Positions 30,701 through 41,966 are shown, counted from the first letter of the stretch. The stretch: 64,000 nucleotides of DNA from Luidia sarsii (GCA_949987565.1 OX465115.1:3315304-3379303), one strand, 5' to 3'. Made by a program: numbers and translations. Notes: generated from the sequence alone by a model not told the origin.

Positions 30701-33292
30701 ACATCTACCCACACATCAAGGCTAGTATAGTCTACCCACACAGTAAAAACGAACTGCACCTCATGCACTTCTGCAATTGCTCATATTTTCTCCCAGAATC
30801 ATGAACACTTGAGGCACATATACTGTACTACTACTTATTTTTTACGCCGAGTATCTCTTTTCTTTACCCGATGACCGTCTCGAATCATTTTATATAAATA
30901 CACCATGTGACCTTTGACAGGTGATTCTGGGAGGCGGCAGGAGGGAGTTCATGGCCGACAATATCGCCGACTACGAGTACTCGACTCTGAATGGATCCCG
31001 GAAGGACGGACGCAATCTTATCAGTAAGTCTTACACTTACTTCCGGGACCAGTTACATTGACTCTTTTCCCATTATTGGTTCTTGAATATCCACTTTGCT
31101 CAAATTGGAGGGCACCTGGAGGTTTTTTCTTTAAATTCCAAAGCAGAAATACCGTATTTAATTGATAGAGATCAGTGCAGCCATTTTTTTTATGCAAAAC
31201 GACACATTTTCTTTAAGTTGAATTCACGATACGTAATAATTCATAGGCCTATATCTAGATGGTAAGGCATCAAAGATAGCCATTATACATGTACGTATGC
31301 ATTATACATGAGCATCTTAGATATACATTACAGATATGCATCGTAGATGGGCATTATAGATGGGCATCATAAATTGGCATCATAGATAGGCGTCATTTAT
31401 AGGCATCATAGATGGGCATCATGGAATGGGATAATAGATATGCATCTTATATAGGCAATATAATTGGGCATCATATAAGTGCATCGTATAGGTATCATGG
31501 AATGACATCAAAGATGGGCATCATATGCACATGTATGGGCATCATAGATGGGCATCATGGAATGGCATCATAGATATGCATCTTAGATGGGCATATTAGA
31601 TGGGTATCATAGATATGCATTATGGAATGGCATCATAGATATGCATTATGGAATGGCATTATAGATGGGCATCATGGAATAACATCATAGACAGGCATTA
31701 TAATAGGCATCAAAGATAGGCATAATAGTTGGGCATTATAGGCATCATGGAATGGCATCATAGATAGGCATCATAGATGGGCATCATAGAAGGGCATCAT
31801 GGAATAACATCATAGACGGGCATCACGGAATAACATCATAGACGGGCATTATAATAGGCATCATAGATGGACATCATAGATAGGCATCATAGATGGGCAT
31901 CATAGATAGGCATCATAGATAGGCATCGTAGATGAGCATCGTAGATGAGCATCATAGATAGGCATCACAGATAGGTATCATAGATAGACATCATAGATAG
32001 GCATCATAGATAGGTATCATAGACGTGCATCATAGATAGGCATCATGGATAGGCATCATAGATGGGCATCATGGAATGACATCATAATTGGCATCATAAT
32101 TGGCATCATAGATTGGCATCACAGATAGGCATCATAGATGTGCATCATAGATATGCATTATAGATAGGCATCATAGATATGCATTATAGCTAGGCATCAT
32201 AGATAGGTATCATAGATAGGCATCGTGGAATGGCATCATAGATGGGCATTTTATATAGGCATCGTAGACAGGCATTATAGATAGGCCTATAGGATAGTTA
32301 GTCACCATATAAAGGCACTTTAGATGTGATAGGTAGTCGTCATAGATATATATGTATCATAGACCTGATACGTAGGCATGATATAGGCCCAATAGGTATA
32401 AAATATAGACATTATAAACAGGCAACATAGATCTGCCTTATTCAGCTTTTATACTTCAAGCTGAAAATTCCTCAAGCTCAAGACAGATTTCGTGGTTTTT
32501 TTTTCGTTCAGCCGAGTGGACGGAAAGTAAAGATGCAGCGACGAGCCGCTTCGTGTGGAACTTGAGCCAGTTCGACGACGTGGATCCGGAGACCACCGAA
32601 TACCTCATGGGTAAGTCTATGGGTTATACCCCGATGACCAAAACCGACTGACACATTAAGCGTATGTGCCGCTGCAGCTTCATAAAGGTGTACATGAACC
32701 GATACCACCTACAGTGATCGGTAACTCTCAAGATAACTCATGCGGAGTAACCTCAAACCAGATAAGATTTGATGGTTTGCATGGTGGAAGACATTTTAAG
32801 TGGAATGTTTGCGGTGACACCAGAGACGGCTCTGAGTTTTCGAAGCCACACTCCATCTCAGAACAGATGTGCTGCATGGCTAACCTTCCCATTAATCTCA
32901 AACCCCATGGAAGCCCATTTCACTGAGGCCACAACTTCACCCTTCTCTGTTGCTTCGCACAGGATTGTTTGACAGGAGCCACATGAAGTACGAAGTAGAC
33001 AGAGCCGCCGATGTCGGCGGGGAGCCCTCCATCGCCGAGATGACGGAGAAGGCCATTCAGATCCTGCAGAAAGACGAGGACGGGTTCTTCTTGATGGTGG
33101 AAGGTGAGTCACAGCTTCCGATTATTTCTCGGGATATCTGCCCCTAACAGTTGTGGTGAAACCTAGGGTGAAGAGGAATGAGTGAAACGATGATGCGGAC
33201 AAAGGTGTCGATTTTGATAAGCATTAGAGATTAGAATACCCAGTTTTTAATACACGGGAATACGAATGAAAGAAAGGAGAGAGACAGAGACA

Positions 33293-33323
<31 letters not shown>

Positions 33324-33478
33324 TGACTGACTGACTGACTGATTGACTGATTGACTGATTGACTGACTGACTGACTGACTGACTGCCTGACTGACTGCCT
33401 GACTGCCTGACTGACTGACAGACTGACTGACTGATTAACTGACTGACTGACTGATTGACTGACTGACTGACTGATTGC

Positions 33479-33518
<40 letters not shown>

Positions 33519-36188
33519 TTGACTGACTGACTGATTGACTGTCTGACTGACTGACTGCCTGACTGACTGACTGACTGACTGACTGACTGACAGACTAACT
33601 GACTGACTGACTGACTGACTGACTGACTGACTGACTGACTGACTGACTGACTGACTGACTGACTGACTGACTGACTGACTGACTGACTGACAGACCGAAA
33701 GGTAAACATACAACAGACAAACAGACTTTTTTGACTTTTCAACTGGAACTTTATTGTCCAAAGAAACAACTTTAGTAACAAAGTATACAAATTAAAAGAC
33801 TGTTCCAGTTGATTTCACATTAAATTAATGGTAAATAAGAATTTAAGTAACATTAAACACAAGTGACACTAACGGGGGAAAATACAGACAAACAGAAAGA
33901 AAGACAGACTGACAGAGAATCGTCCAAAGCATAAAATGCATCAATTCGTTTATCATTTGGGTACGCTTTTGTTGAATAAAATCAATAAATACATTATGTA
34001 CTCATTTCCCGCTCTTTTAAATTGATGTTGACGGTAGGCGGTCGTATAGACCACGCCCACCACGACGGCGCCGCTGGTGCCGCCCTTGCCGACACCGTTG
34101 CGTTCGACGAGGCCGTTGCCATGGCGATTGAGATGACCAAAGAGGAGGAGACGCTGATCATCGTAACGGCTGATCACAGTCACGTGATGGCAATTGGCGG
34201 CTACCCTGTCCGAGGCAATCCTATTTTGGGTAAAATGTCTTTCTCGTTTTCACTTGATCAAAACAATCAGAAGCTATACTCTTATTTTCTTTAATAGAAT
34301 AGTGCGACATTCTAAAGTAGAAAATCTTATCTCCAAGGTTGTCAAACAATTTGATCATAATGCAAATAGGTTTGTCTGTAATGCTTTTACCAGTTTCACT
34401 CTCTTTTAGTTATTGAAAAAAGAGAAAAATCTAAAGTAAAACAAGCCTTATCTCTAAAATGTTCAAAGAATACAATCATGAAGTAAAACTAAAAAAAAGG
34501 CTTATCCATCATGAAGAGTCTAGAATTTTAAAATATCGACAAGTTAGAGGACTGATCTTGCGATCCAAGTCGGGCCTTTTTAAGAATGTTATTTCTTTGT
34601 ATGCACTGTATCGCAAAGGATTTCTTTTCAGAAAAATTAAAATTCGAATCCCACTGTAGTTCTGAATTTAAAATTAAAAAAAAAATCAAACCTGAAAAAA
34701 AATCAATCCGAAGCATTACTTTTTTATAATGAAACTCCGTCTATATCAAGTAAACTAAAGATGCTAATTACGTCCCATAATAAACATGAATTTAAAAGTC
34801 AATCTATCGAAAGATAAGAAGGCCAATTATCCCGGTTCCAATAAGACAGTCTTCAATGTATGACGAATCATTGTCGATATAGTTTGAAGATAGCCCTGGA
34901 GGAATCGACACGTTAATCTACAGTTTGCTTAATTTTTACTTTTTTCAATAAACAAAAACGAAAAAAATCGGGGAAAAAGGGGCCTTGCTTCTGAAAAAAG
35001 AGAGAAAAATGCTCAACGATAGTGTTTGATCAAGCACATCGTATTCATACGTATTATCCTTATGTACTATTGCAGTTTTAATATACATATTCCTTTCATT
35101 TCTTTGTATGAATCCCTTCCAGGTTTGTATAATTACGACAATGGATTGGACGATTTGCCCTACACGACTCTGGGCTACTACAACGGGCCGGGGGCTGTAC
35201 TGGAAACAGCGAGCTTTGCTATGAACGACCAGCGGAGAAACCTGACTTCAGTGGACACAGGTATATTGGGGCAAACAACTGATCATTCACCCCATGACCG
35301 CCTAGGATTAAAGACGCTCTAAGAATTAGAAGCTGCATCCACTATGTACGGTCGCCGAACTGCCGAGCCCATGTTTACAAATACACTGCCATTGGCATCG
35401 AATGTAGACGTGATCCCTGGCGGGAAATAGGCAATAACAACAATGCCGAATTCGTCTGACTTGCGCCTACAGCACCGCAAAAATAGTAGACTATTTGGAA
35501 AGGTCGAAATCTAAGGGCTGATCTTACACAAAACCAGGTCTAGTTATCTATTAATCAATTAAAAAATACCCGTTAGTTTTCCTTTGGTTTGTTTCACCGA
35601 GTAAAACTAATAGCGTAGCTTTAAAAACCCTGCCGCCGATAATAAACTTGAACTTTAATATTCTAAAAACAATTTTGAGAGAGGCTTATGTTCTGAATCT
35701 GAGCAATGCCTTCCTCAATACTTTGAGTAAGATCCTGCACAATTTAAAAAGAAAACTTCAGGCAGTAAAGTGGTCTCAACCTTTCAATGGTAGCTAAGGA
35801 AAAGTCAGGCTATTATACCTTCGGTGTCTTACTCACCCCCAATATAATCTGTGCGCTATTTACACAGATTCTCTTGATTTTTTTCCCCATAGAAAATCCG
35901 AAATTTCTGCAATCGGCTATCGTTCCCCTCGCCTCCGAGTCCCACGGGGGCGAGGACGTGGCCATCTACGCCAATGGACCCATGTCGCACCTCATCCACG
36001 GCGTGCACGAGCAGCACTACATCGCCCACGTGGTCAGGTACGCCGCCTGCCTGGGCACCGACACCACCCGCTGCAAGGACTACGTCGTGCCGTGCTCCTC
36101 AGCGGAGTGGATTCACGGCACCGCTGCTCTACTAAACACCCTCGCAATGACGGCCCTCGCGTTAATTTGCGTCCATCTTCGGTTCTGA
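24789..36188 (+). CDS. ALP: Alkaline phosphatase paralogue 2
   Basis: Metal-dependent phosphomonoesterase, probably a GPI-anchored ectoenzyme. Ten exons: 24789-24861, 25573-25799, 27313-27487, 29700-29875, 30921-31023, 32512-32610, 32963-33103, 34038-34229, 35123-35260, 35893-36188; total 1620 nt, 539 aa plus stop. It has a signal peptide (MDSRRCLWLALIVCLG), FIGDGMG, the canonical nucleophile motif VADSAGTAT (Ser about residue 111), RVTHATPSS, GGRIDHAHHDG, TADHSHVM, ESHGGEDVA and a hydrophobic tail after a Cys-rich end. Exons 2, 3, 4, 5, 8 and 9 have exactly the ALP1 lengths (227, 175, 176, 103, 192, 138 nt), which fixes the exon 4 end at 29875 and hence a GC donor (AAG|GCTAGT) at the edge of a 65-bp repeat array. 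All other introns are GT-AG. Of the two paralogues, this one has the intact catalytic motif. Confidence 0.96.
25010..25345. repeat. 68-bp tandem repeat
   Basis: Five units of 68 bp, each with TGGTCTGTCTACCAGCTTTC and TTTGATCCCTTCC, in ALP2 intron 1. The unit resembles the C/T-rich 3' region of the Penelope-like element around 50100-50240, so it may have arisen from one. Confidence 0.85.
25365..25510 (-). repeat. Hammerhead-like inverted repeat member
   Basis: On minus it reads GGACGGCCATAGCATACTGG then CCGGAACGTCGAG: a GGCCA/TGGCC hairpin followed by GAACGTC. An outer arm (ATAGTATCACCGCAAGACC on plus) matches the family. It lies in ALP2 intron 1. Confidence 0.65.
26745..26890 (+). repeat. 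Hammerhead-like inverted repeat member
   Basis: CCCTGACGACGGGCAG, a loop, then CTGCCCGAATCGTTGAGC, with the outer right arm CATGGTATCACCGCAAACC. The left arm is decayed. It lies in ALP2 intron 2. Confidence 0.7.
27500..29285. repeat. 19-bp minisatellite, about 90 units
   Basis: The unit GGCTAGCTTGGTGACCAAT fills most of ALP2 intron 3. Variants at two sites (GTGA/GCGA and TTGG/TTAG) recur in blocks. A GGCTAGTTTGG variant marks 28031, 28582 and 29190, spaced 29 and 32 units, so there is higher-order structure. Each unit contains CCAAT and a TTGGTGACCAA palindrome. Confidence 0.96.
29438..29475 (-). repeat. Penelope-like terminal remnant
   Basis: GGGCCTGACGTTTCGATTCTTGAAGGACC on plus (29441 on) is the inverse of the element terminus. 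It is a short, diverged remnant in ALP2 intron 3. Confidence 0.6.
29876..30750. repeat. 65-bp tandem array at the ALP2 exon 4 donor
   Basis: Thirteen units of 65 bp plus a partial one. Each has ACATCAAGGCTAGTATAGTC and an internal stem CACACTGT-AAAA-ACAGTGT extended by CTACC/GGTAG. The exon 4 end (ACATCAAG) and its GC donor form the left edge of the first unit, and the same nine or more bases recur at every unit boundary, so candidate 5' splice sites are duplicated through the array. Confidence 0.95.
31280..32330. repeat. Degenerate GGCATCATAGAT minisatellite
   Basis: About 1 kb of irregular 12- to 14-bp units (GGCATCATAGATA and variants) in ALP2 intron 5. Confidence 0.9.
32775..32900 (+). 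repeat. Arms of the hammerhead-like repeat, core lost
   Basis: GGTTTGCATGGTGGAAG and TTTGCGGTGACACCAGAGA resemble the family arms, with GCTGCATGGCTAACCTTCC on the other side. The CTGATGA-like core is not found. It lies in ALP2 intron 6. Confidence 0.45.
33290..33695. repeat. GACT tetranucleotide microsatellite
   Basis: About 400 bp of GACT with scattered GATT, GCCT and GACA variants in ALP2 intron 7. On minus it reads as Ser-Gln-Ser-Val repeats, an artefact. Confidence 0.96.
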
Positions 36189-37589
36189 GATTAGAGTGTA
36201 GGCTATCCGGCAATCCTGTAAATCTAGGTAGTTGGTGACCAATTCATATTATTTTAAAGATTTTTTTATAGGTAAAACTATAGCAAGGGCTTTTTTAAGC
36301 CTTAGTTTTGGGCTAAGGTTCTTTCGTCGTCCAAACGTTTTGATCTTTTGGTTCTTATTTTTGATCTCATAATCCCAGCCAAATGTTGTGGATCTGGAAG
36401 CAATTTAGTTACAATAGTCGGTTGTAACATGGCCGTTGCAGGCACTCCACCCACTTTTGCTTTCGTAAAGGAGTACAATTCGGAAAAAAAATTAAAAATA
36501 TGAAAACTCAAAAACATGATCTTCAATATATCTGTAATGAATTTGTATTATAGGCAAAAGAAAATGCTGATTGATATGGCTGATACTGATCAACAATGAT
36601 ACCTCAAAGAACTATAGTTCCTGACTTTGTAAAATTTTCTTTAATTTGCTGCAGTACTTTTGACTTTCAGGTACAGGGTGTAGGTTATGGGCTTCCTGTC
36701 ACTTAAATTTAATATAATGATTTCTATTTTGTATGCCCATTTTAATACTGATGTTATCTTATCGCCTGTTTGTATATTTAGTGGTTTCTTTGATTGGGTA
36801 ATTGAAACATTTTTCTTGTTCTGAATCTGTGAAATGATAAGCAATAAACGTACGGAATCTGTAACTTTAAAAAAGCCGGTATCTGTGCCTTGAATTACCA
36901 TATTTTGTCAAATGCTAGAAGTTGATGACTTGGGTTTGAGAGTAAAAGATCAACTTCAAAACGACGCCTGAAATCCGTCTCGTTTGCTCTAATCATTATC
37001 CATCAAAGAGGCGGGTTATTTTGACCATCTTACAGCCAGGGGGCCGCCCCCCAAGTTCTCGGTCGTTCAATGATGGATTCAAATGATTTTTGGCAGGGTA
37101 ATAGAGATTTACATAGTAAACATTTGTGCAAAATTCTATTTTAATGAATTAATGTTTTGTATAATTATAGCTCATGAATTATTCATGATTCCATTTCCCC
37201 CTTTCTTTTATTATGTTCAGTATTTTTTTATTGAATTTTATATCAAAGAATCTGTTTGTAGTGTTTGCATGAATTTTACAATGATAATGAAACGAGAATA
37301 GCCAACAAATAAACACAGAAATATTAATGAGCTAATTATGCAATATGCATCAACACTATGCACTACGGATGCCATGTTTTATGTAGTAAGTCAATGGAAA
37401 ACTTTGCATCAAACTACACCATGGTCAGGAAAATGTACACTATCAGAGACTGGCACCACAAATTTTAATACAATTGGTGTCAAAATGTGCCTAATGAGTT
37501 GGCAAGAAAAGACAAAAAGACTCAGCTTTTAATGTTACTTATTATTCAGTTTGTGACATTAAGTTAAACATTATCAATAATGTTTGTAC
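36189..37589. other. Intergenic, 3' of ALP2
   Basis: AT-rich DNA between ALP2 and the lectin cluster. No clear polyadenylation signal lies close to the ALP2 stop; an AATAAA occurs near 36843. I see no gene or repeat I can support. Confidence 0.5.
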
Positions 37590-37965
37590 AGATATCGTCA
37601 AATATTTGCCGACAACATACGTTTACTCTGAAAGAGAAAACCGATCACGCAGAACAGTCACACATCATTATTTTGTCTACTGAGGAACTGCCAAGTGACA
37701 AACGAAGCGCTGTAACAGTATACAATTGCGTGTGCCCACACCTTGTTTTCATTCTGAAGGAGAACATTTACTGATCACGCAGACCAATTATATTGCAACA
37801 CGTCATTTGTCTATGGAGGGAGAGCCAAGTAACGTGCGGAGCGCTGTCACAATATACAATTGATTGTGCGAACACCATGCATTCGTTCTGAAGGAGAACA
37901 TCTACTGATCATGCAGAACAAATTAAATTGCCACACGTTATTAATTTCTCTCTGGAGGAAGGGAA
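37590..37965. repeat. ~125-bp tandem repeat upstream of lectin 1
   Basis: Three diverged units, each with a CTGAAGGAGAAC segment, ACTGATCACGCAGA and a CACACGTTATT/CACGTCATT box. A related single copy lies in inverse orientation upstream of lectin 5 (about 58738-58860). It may be promoter-associated because it accompanies the two TATA-type lectin promoters. Confidence 0.7.
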
Positions 37966-38134
37966 CGCCGCCGCCCTACGTCCATACCACGGTAAGAATT
38001 GATATATAATAAAGGCATTTGGCCTTGTATACATGGCAGAAAATTGCAATGAAAGAACCGCACACAAAAACGGGCGGAGTAATCAATAACTTCAATCAAA
38101 ACATCAAATGGTGGCGTCTTACAGACGACGAGCC

Positions 38135-38140
38135 TATATA
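38135..38140 (+). promoter_or_regulatory. Putative TATA box of lectin 1
   Basis: TATATA within CCTATATACCGG lies about 130 bp before the start codon. The segment from here to the ATG is closely matched upstream of lectin 5, including its TATA element. Confidence 0.5.
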
Positions 38141-38265
38141 CCGGTACAAGACCACGTCAGCCCTTCCAGCCAATCAGACACTGCCAGCGATCGTCATCAA
38201 ATTCCACAGCAGGCATCCGACTGATGTATTTTCATTTCATACCATACACACCAAGCGAGTGGATC

Positions 38266-39006
38266 ATGGCGGTCATTCGTGTTTTTACGATCTTTCTCGC
38301 GTGCTTTCTCACAACCATGGCAGCAATCTGTCCTCTTGGCTGGTTTCGGTACGGGGAGTCCTGCTACTTCATCATCCAAAGTCCACTGACATGGCAGGAA
38401 GCAACTGATCACTGTAAGGAGAAGAATGGCGCACTGGTCATTCCTGTTTCAGACATGGAGCAGAGCTTCATATGGCAAACATATGTGGATACATCCAATG
38501 GGCAGCAACTCGAACATCTCTGGATCGGTTGTAATGACATAGAACAAGAGGGTAACTGGCAACCATGTCCCTTGAAGGAGGAGTCGCATGGCTATGAGAA
38601 TTGGAGAAATGAACAACCTAATGACTACAACAGTCAAGACTGCGGAATGATGCATTCGGATCATAATGGTAAATGGGATGATCGTCCTTGCTCAGATGCT
38701 TATTACGCCGTGTGCCAACAGCCGGCTGATACCAGCTCCACCCCTGCCTACTGCCTGCACACCGGCTCCGATGGTCGCATCGGCTCCCGGTGCCTCGTGG
38801 GTCACGTCGTGAAGGAGCTGCCGGCTGACGGCGTGGTGTCTTGCGGGAAGGCCTGTCGTCTGGAGCCCCGATGTCTCTCCTTCAATCTGCTGGATCGAGG
38901 AGGCCGCGGTGAGAACAAGACGTGTCAGCTGAATGATGTGACCAGTGGCGCTGCAAATAAAGCAAATGTGTACGAAATCAAGTACTGCTACTTGTTCGAC
39001 ATCTAA
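38266..39006 (+). CDS. Secreted C-type lectin with PAN-like domain (lectin 1)
   Basis: Single-exon gene, 246 aa, probably a secreted carbohydrate-recognition protein. The signal peptide starts MAVIRVFTIFLACFLTT. A long-form C-type lectin domain spans about 22-151, with the N-terminal Cys pair (22, 33), WIGCNDIEQEGNW, QPN at 117-119 and WDD at 137-139, ending in AVCQQ. A linker (PADTSSTPAY) leads to a cysteine-rich PAN/apple-like domain at 163-246 with Cys 163, 176, 193, 197, 203, 220, 241 and the core SCGKACRLEPRCLSFN. One sequon is NKT at 217. I chose ATG 38266 rather than the in-frame ATG at 38224 because the signal peptide begins here and the upstream frame is broken in lectin 5. QPN in place of EPN leaves sugar specificity open. 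Confidence 0.93.
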   Translation: MAVIRVFTIFLACFLTTMAAICPLGWFRYGESCYFIIQSPLTWQEATDHCKEKNGALVIPVSDMEQSFIWQTYVDTSNGQQLEHLWIGCNDIEQEGNWQPCPLKEESHGYENWRNEQPNDYNSQDCGMMHSDHNGKWDDRPCSDAYYAVCQQPADTSSTPAYCLHTGSDGRIGSRCLVGHVVKELPADGVVSCGKACRLEPRCLSFNLLDRGGRGENKTCQLNDVTSGAANKANVYEIKYCYLFDI

Positions 39007-39387
39007 AAAAGCTCTTAGTTTAAATTGTCGGGATTTGTCCCGTATTTCGGCTTTGCTGATTGTAACATTAACTTCCCATCCATTTATGTCTGCATGATAA
39101 TAGGCTTGCTTCTTGTGATTGAGGAATACGCGCTACAAACTGTTCAACCCCGCCGTGGTGTTCGTCTGACATTTCGATTTACAACTGAATTAAGACCTAA
39201 ATGACTTGTTCGTCATTCTACCAATTATGCACAAGAACAATATTGGACTGCCTATGTTGAAAACAAAATACTCGGTAAGGGTAAACATGTTTTATTTCAA
39301 TTACGGATTTTTCAGATTTTCGGCCCCATTTATAGATGCTTATTAGATGAGTCAGTGTGCTTTGCATATTACTTAACACATGAAAAA

Positions 39388-39485
39388 ATGCCTTTGAGAA
39401 AGGTCCTGCTAGGATCGAAACGTCAGGCCCACTAAACTTTCAGATTTACATTTTGGTAATTTTAGCCAGTAAGCAGTTTGCAACA
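39388..39485 (+). repeat. Penelope-like terminal segment
   Basis: It begins CCTTTGAGAAAGGTCCTGC, runs through GGATCGAAACGTCAGGCCC, and continues TTTTGGTAATTTTAGCCAGT to GCAGTTTGCAACATTT. The adjoining MITE at 39488 has been inserted into it, because the rest (TTTGTGTATATCAC) resumes after the MITE. Confidence 0.8.
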
Positions 39486-39487
39486 TT

Positions 39488-39728
39488 TGTGACCCGGCAC
39501 AACGACATGAGGAATATCCCACCAAAACACTTTTTGAGTAAACAACGCCTGAAGTCACAATTCGATTACAAATCAATTTTCTTTTTTGGTATTTTCGGAA
39601 ATTTTAAGTATTAGAGGATATTATATTTTGATATCATTTGAAAGCTAATGGTATACTCTTTCACATCATAAGAAAACCTCAAAATCTCAAAAGTGGGGTT
39701 ATCCCTCATTATGCTGGGCCGGGTCACA
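39488..39728. mobile_element. MITE, TGTGACCCGG family, nested
   Basis: A 241-bp copy with both inverted ends, inserted in the Penelope-like terminal segment. The uninterrupted version of the target, CAACATTTTTGTATATCAC, is seen at about 13551-13569. Confidence 0.85.
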
Positions 39729-40002
39729 TTTGTGTATATCACATGAAAACATGGTTTGTTCTTCGGGTATTATGTGCAAGGTAGAGATTCTAGAAGAGCA
39801 CAGGCCATTCATGGTGTTTTCATTAAGAAACTAAGACTGAAACGTAAAACTTTGATAATGATTGTGGTAAGACAAATAATTATAGATAGTAGAAAAAAAA
39901 AACAGATTAGGCAGTTTAACAATGAAACTTTGAAAATTTCAAACTTCTTGCACTCATACGAATAGATACATTAAGCTAAGGTGAATTGAAAAAATTAATA
40001 TT

Positions 40003-40444
40003 TGTGACCCGGCACAGCATAATGAGACATGACCCCACTTTTGAGATTTTAAGATGTGAAAATGTATACCATTAGCTTTCTAATGATATCGATTTTTTTT
40101 CCGTATGAACTTTGTTGTAAATAGTACAAGGGGACTTCGCTCGTTCATTTGGTACCAGACACAATATAGCAGCACCAGTCTAACTCCTCGAAAGCAGCCA
40201 TTCAAAAAGGCAGGAACTTTACATTTTCATGAAAACAGTACACAAACACTCGTTTTTTCAACATTTAGAGATGGACTTCGAAAAAAATCTTTTGGACATA
40301 ACATCCTTTAATACATCAACTTTCCGAAAATCCCAAAAAAAACAAATTGATTTTTAATCGAATTGCGAAGATACTTTGACTTCAGGCGTTGTTTACTCAA
40401 AAAGTGTTTTGGTGGGATTATCTTCATGTCGCTGTGCTGGTCAC
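40003..40444. mobile_element. MITE, TGTGACCCGG family, with internal insertion
   Basis: Both ends are present (TGTGACCCGGCACAGC; GCTGGTCAC, slightly decayed). The middle, about 40098-40310, is unrelated to the other copies and looks like a later insertion or replacement of some 200 bp. Confidence 0.75.
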
Positions 40445-41966
40445 GTTTGATTCGCCATGATTTGTATTCTAATTACCATATTTAAGAAAATGCACGATGT
40501 TGTTTTTTAAGTCTAGATTCTGAGGATGAATAGAATGAAAGAGAAAAGATGCAATACATCTTTAGTTATTCACTATTTTTTAGTGACATCCAAATGCCAT
40601 AAAGCTTTGCGAATAGTGATAGAATTTGTCATTGTAACCCATGTCAGCAGATTCGCTTAGTAGTGTAGTGAGAATTCAGCTAATTACTTGAATTTCATTG
40701 ACATTCCCTTTCTGAGCTTGGGAATTATTTGTCGGGTAGTACGTGAGAGCATTACTGATTGATTTCTTTAAAATGATTCATGTATCATAACGACAGAAGT
40801 CTTGTCCCGATTTCAGTGCAATAATACACATTCCCATACTAATTCAACAATTTTTCACGGAAGTCAAAGTCATTTAAATAGTATAGTCGGAGGACATGGA
40901 CATATTTTAAATCACGCTTATTTGTGTAAATTCTTATCCTTTATCCGTGTAATAAAATTCATACTTCGGTTGTTATGAAAGATATCTTCTCTTGTTGTTT
41001 GAATGAAGTGAAGCCTGCATTTTTTTTATCGAGTAAAACTTTCCCGTGAAAGTTTACACGAGGCAGAACAGGAATTTTGGAGAGGGGCGTCAGCGGAGAG
41101 ACGCAGATTGGTAGCCGCAAGTGTCTCATCTCCTGTGGTATGCGAAGTGACGCAGTGTCATAGACATTGCATGGTCTTTGTTGATGCCACGTGAACGCTA
41201 CCAGCTAATAGCGCACTGTCTTGCTAGGGGGGGGGGGCTGGTGCAGAGCCCCCATGCCTGTCCATGCATTAGCCGTTGCCGTATGAACCAAATGAATTTG
41301 CAATGACACCTGACCTCCGTGTCCATTACGAAGGCTTCTGAAGAATTCATTGCACGAAGGTGGTTTAAGAGAGTGCTTTTCAATATTCATCGCAAGTGAG
41401 GATTGACGTGAGAGGCCATTACCATTACCACACCATGCATTAAAATACAAGAAATGGGTTTGTTTCGTCCAAAGTGCGATTATTTAATCGACAGCCAGAG
41501 ACCTTATTTCAGGTCTGAAAAAAGGACCAGGCTATTTCAAAGCATATAGTACTGAATATGTTTACCTATGCATAGGGCAATATTATACTTATCGCTCAGA
41601 AAATAAGTATAGACCCTACCTGTTTGGTTAACCAATCCACTTGCGTGCAATGAATGCTTTTAAATTGCTGAGTCCAGGCAAGCGAATGAAAGACAACCGA
41701 ACCTTCCATTATAGAGCACTTAAGCTACCCAATATTTGATGGGCTACTAAATAATCTACGATCCTTCCACGGGTTATCTCTGAAAGGATCGCAAATACTA
41801 AACGATATTAGTGCTATTACTGTCAATGAATCTCTTGTCGCGTTTCAGAGACTACAGTTAACAGACGCCTCGGCACTTCATCGTCCAAACACAAATTCTT
41901 CTACAAATTCCGATTGCTAGCACCTCCTACACACAGAGTACCAGACGTACGATCTGCGAGTGAGAC
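40445..41966. other. 5' flank of lectin 2
   Basis: AT-rich intergenic DNA. From about 41200 it is related to 51125-51597 and 55315-55806 (CACCTGACCTCCGTGTCCAT, GAAGAATTCATTGCA). No other gene is seen. Confidence 0.6.

Noticed and set aside
27500..30750. Regularly spaced repeats resembling CRISPR arrays
   Set aside because: Units of 19 and 65 bp are directly abutting with no unique spacers, lie inside introns of an animal gene, and have no cas genes nearby.
33224..33790. Protein of SVSQ repeats
   Set aside because: It is an artefact of the GACT microsatellite in ALP2 intron 7.
38224..38265. Upstream in-frame ATG for lectin 1 (and longer N-termini for lectins 3 and 4)
   Set aside because: The extension would bury the signal peptide, and a one-base deletion in lectin 5 breaks that frame, so MAVIR is the conserved start.
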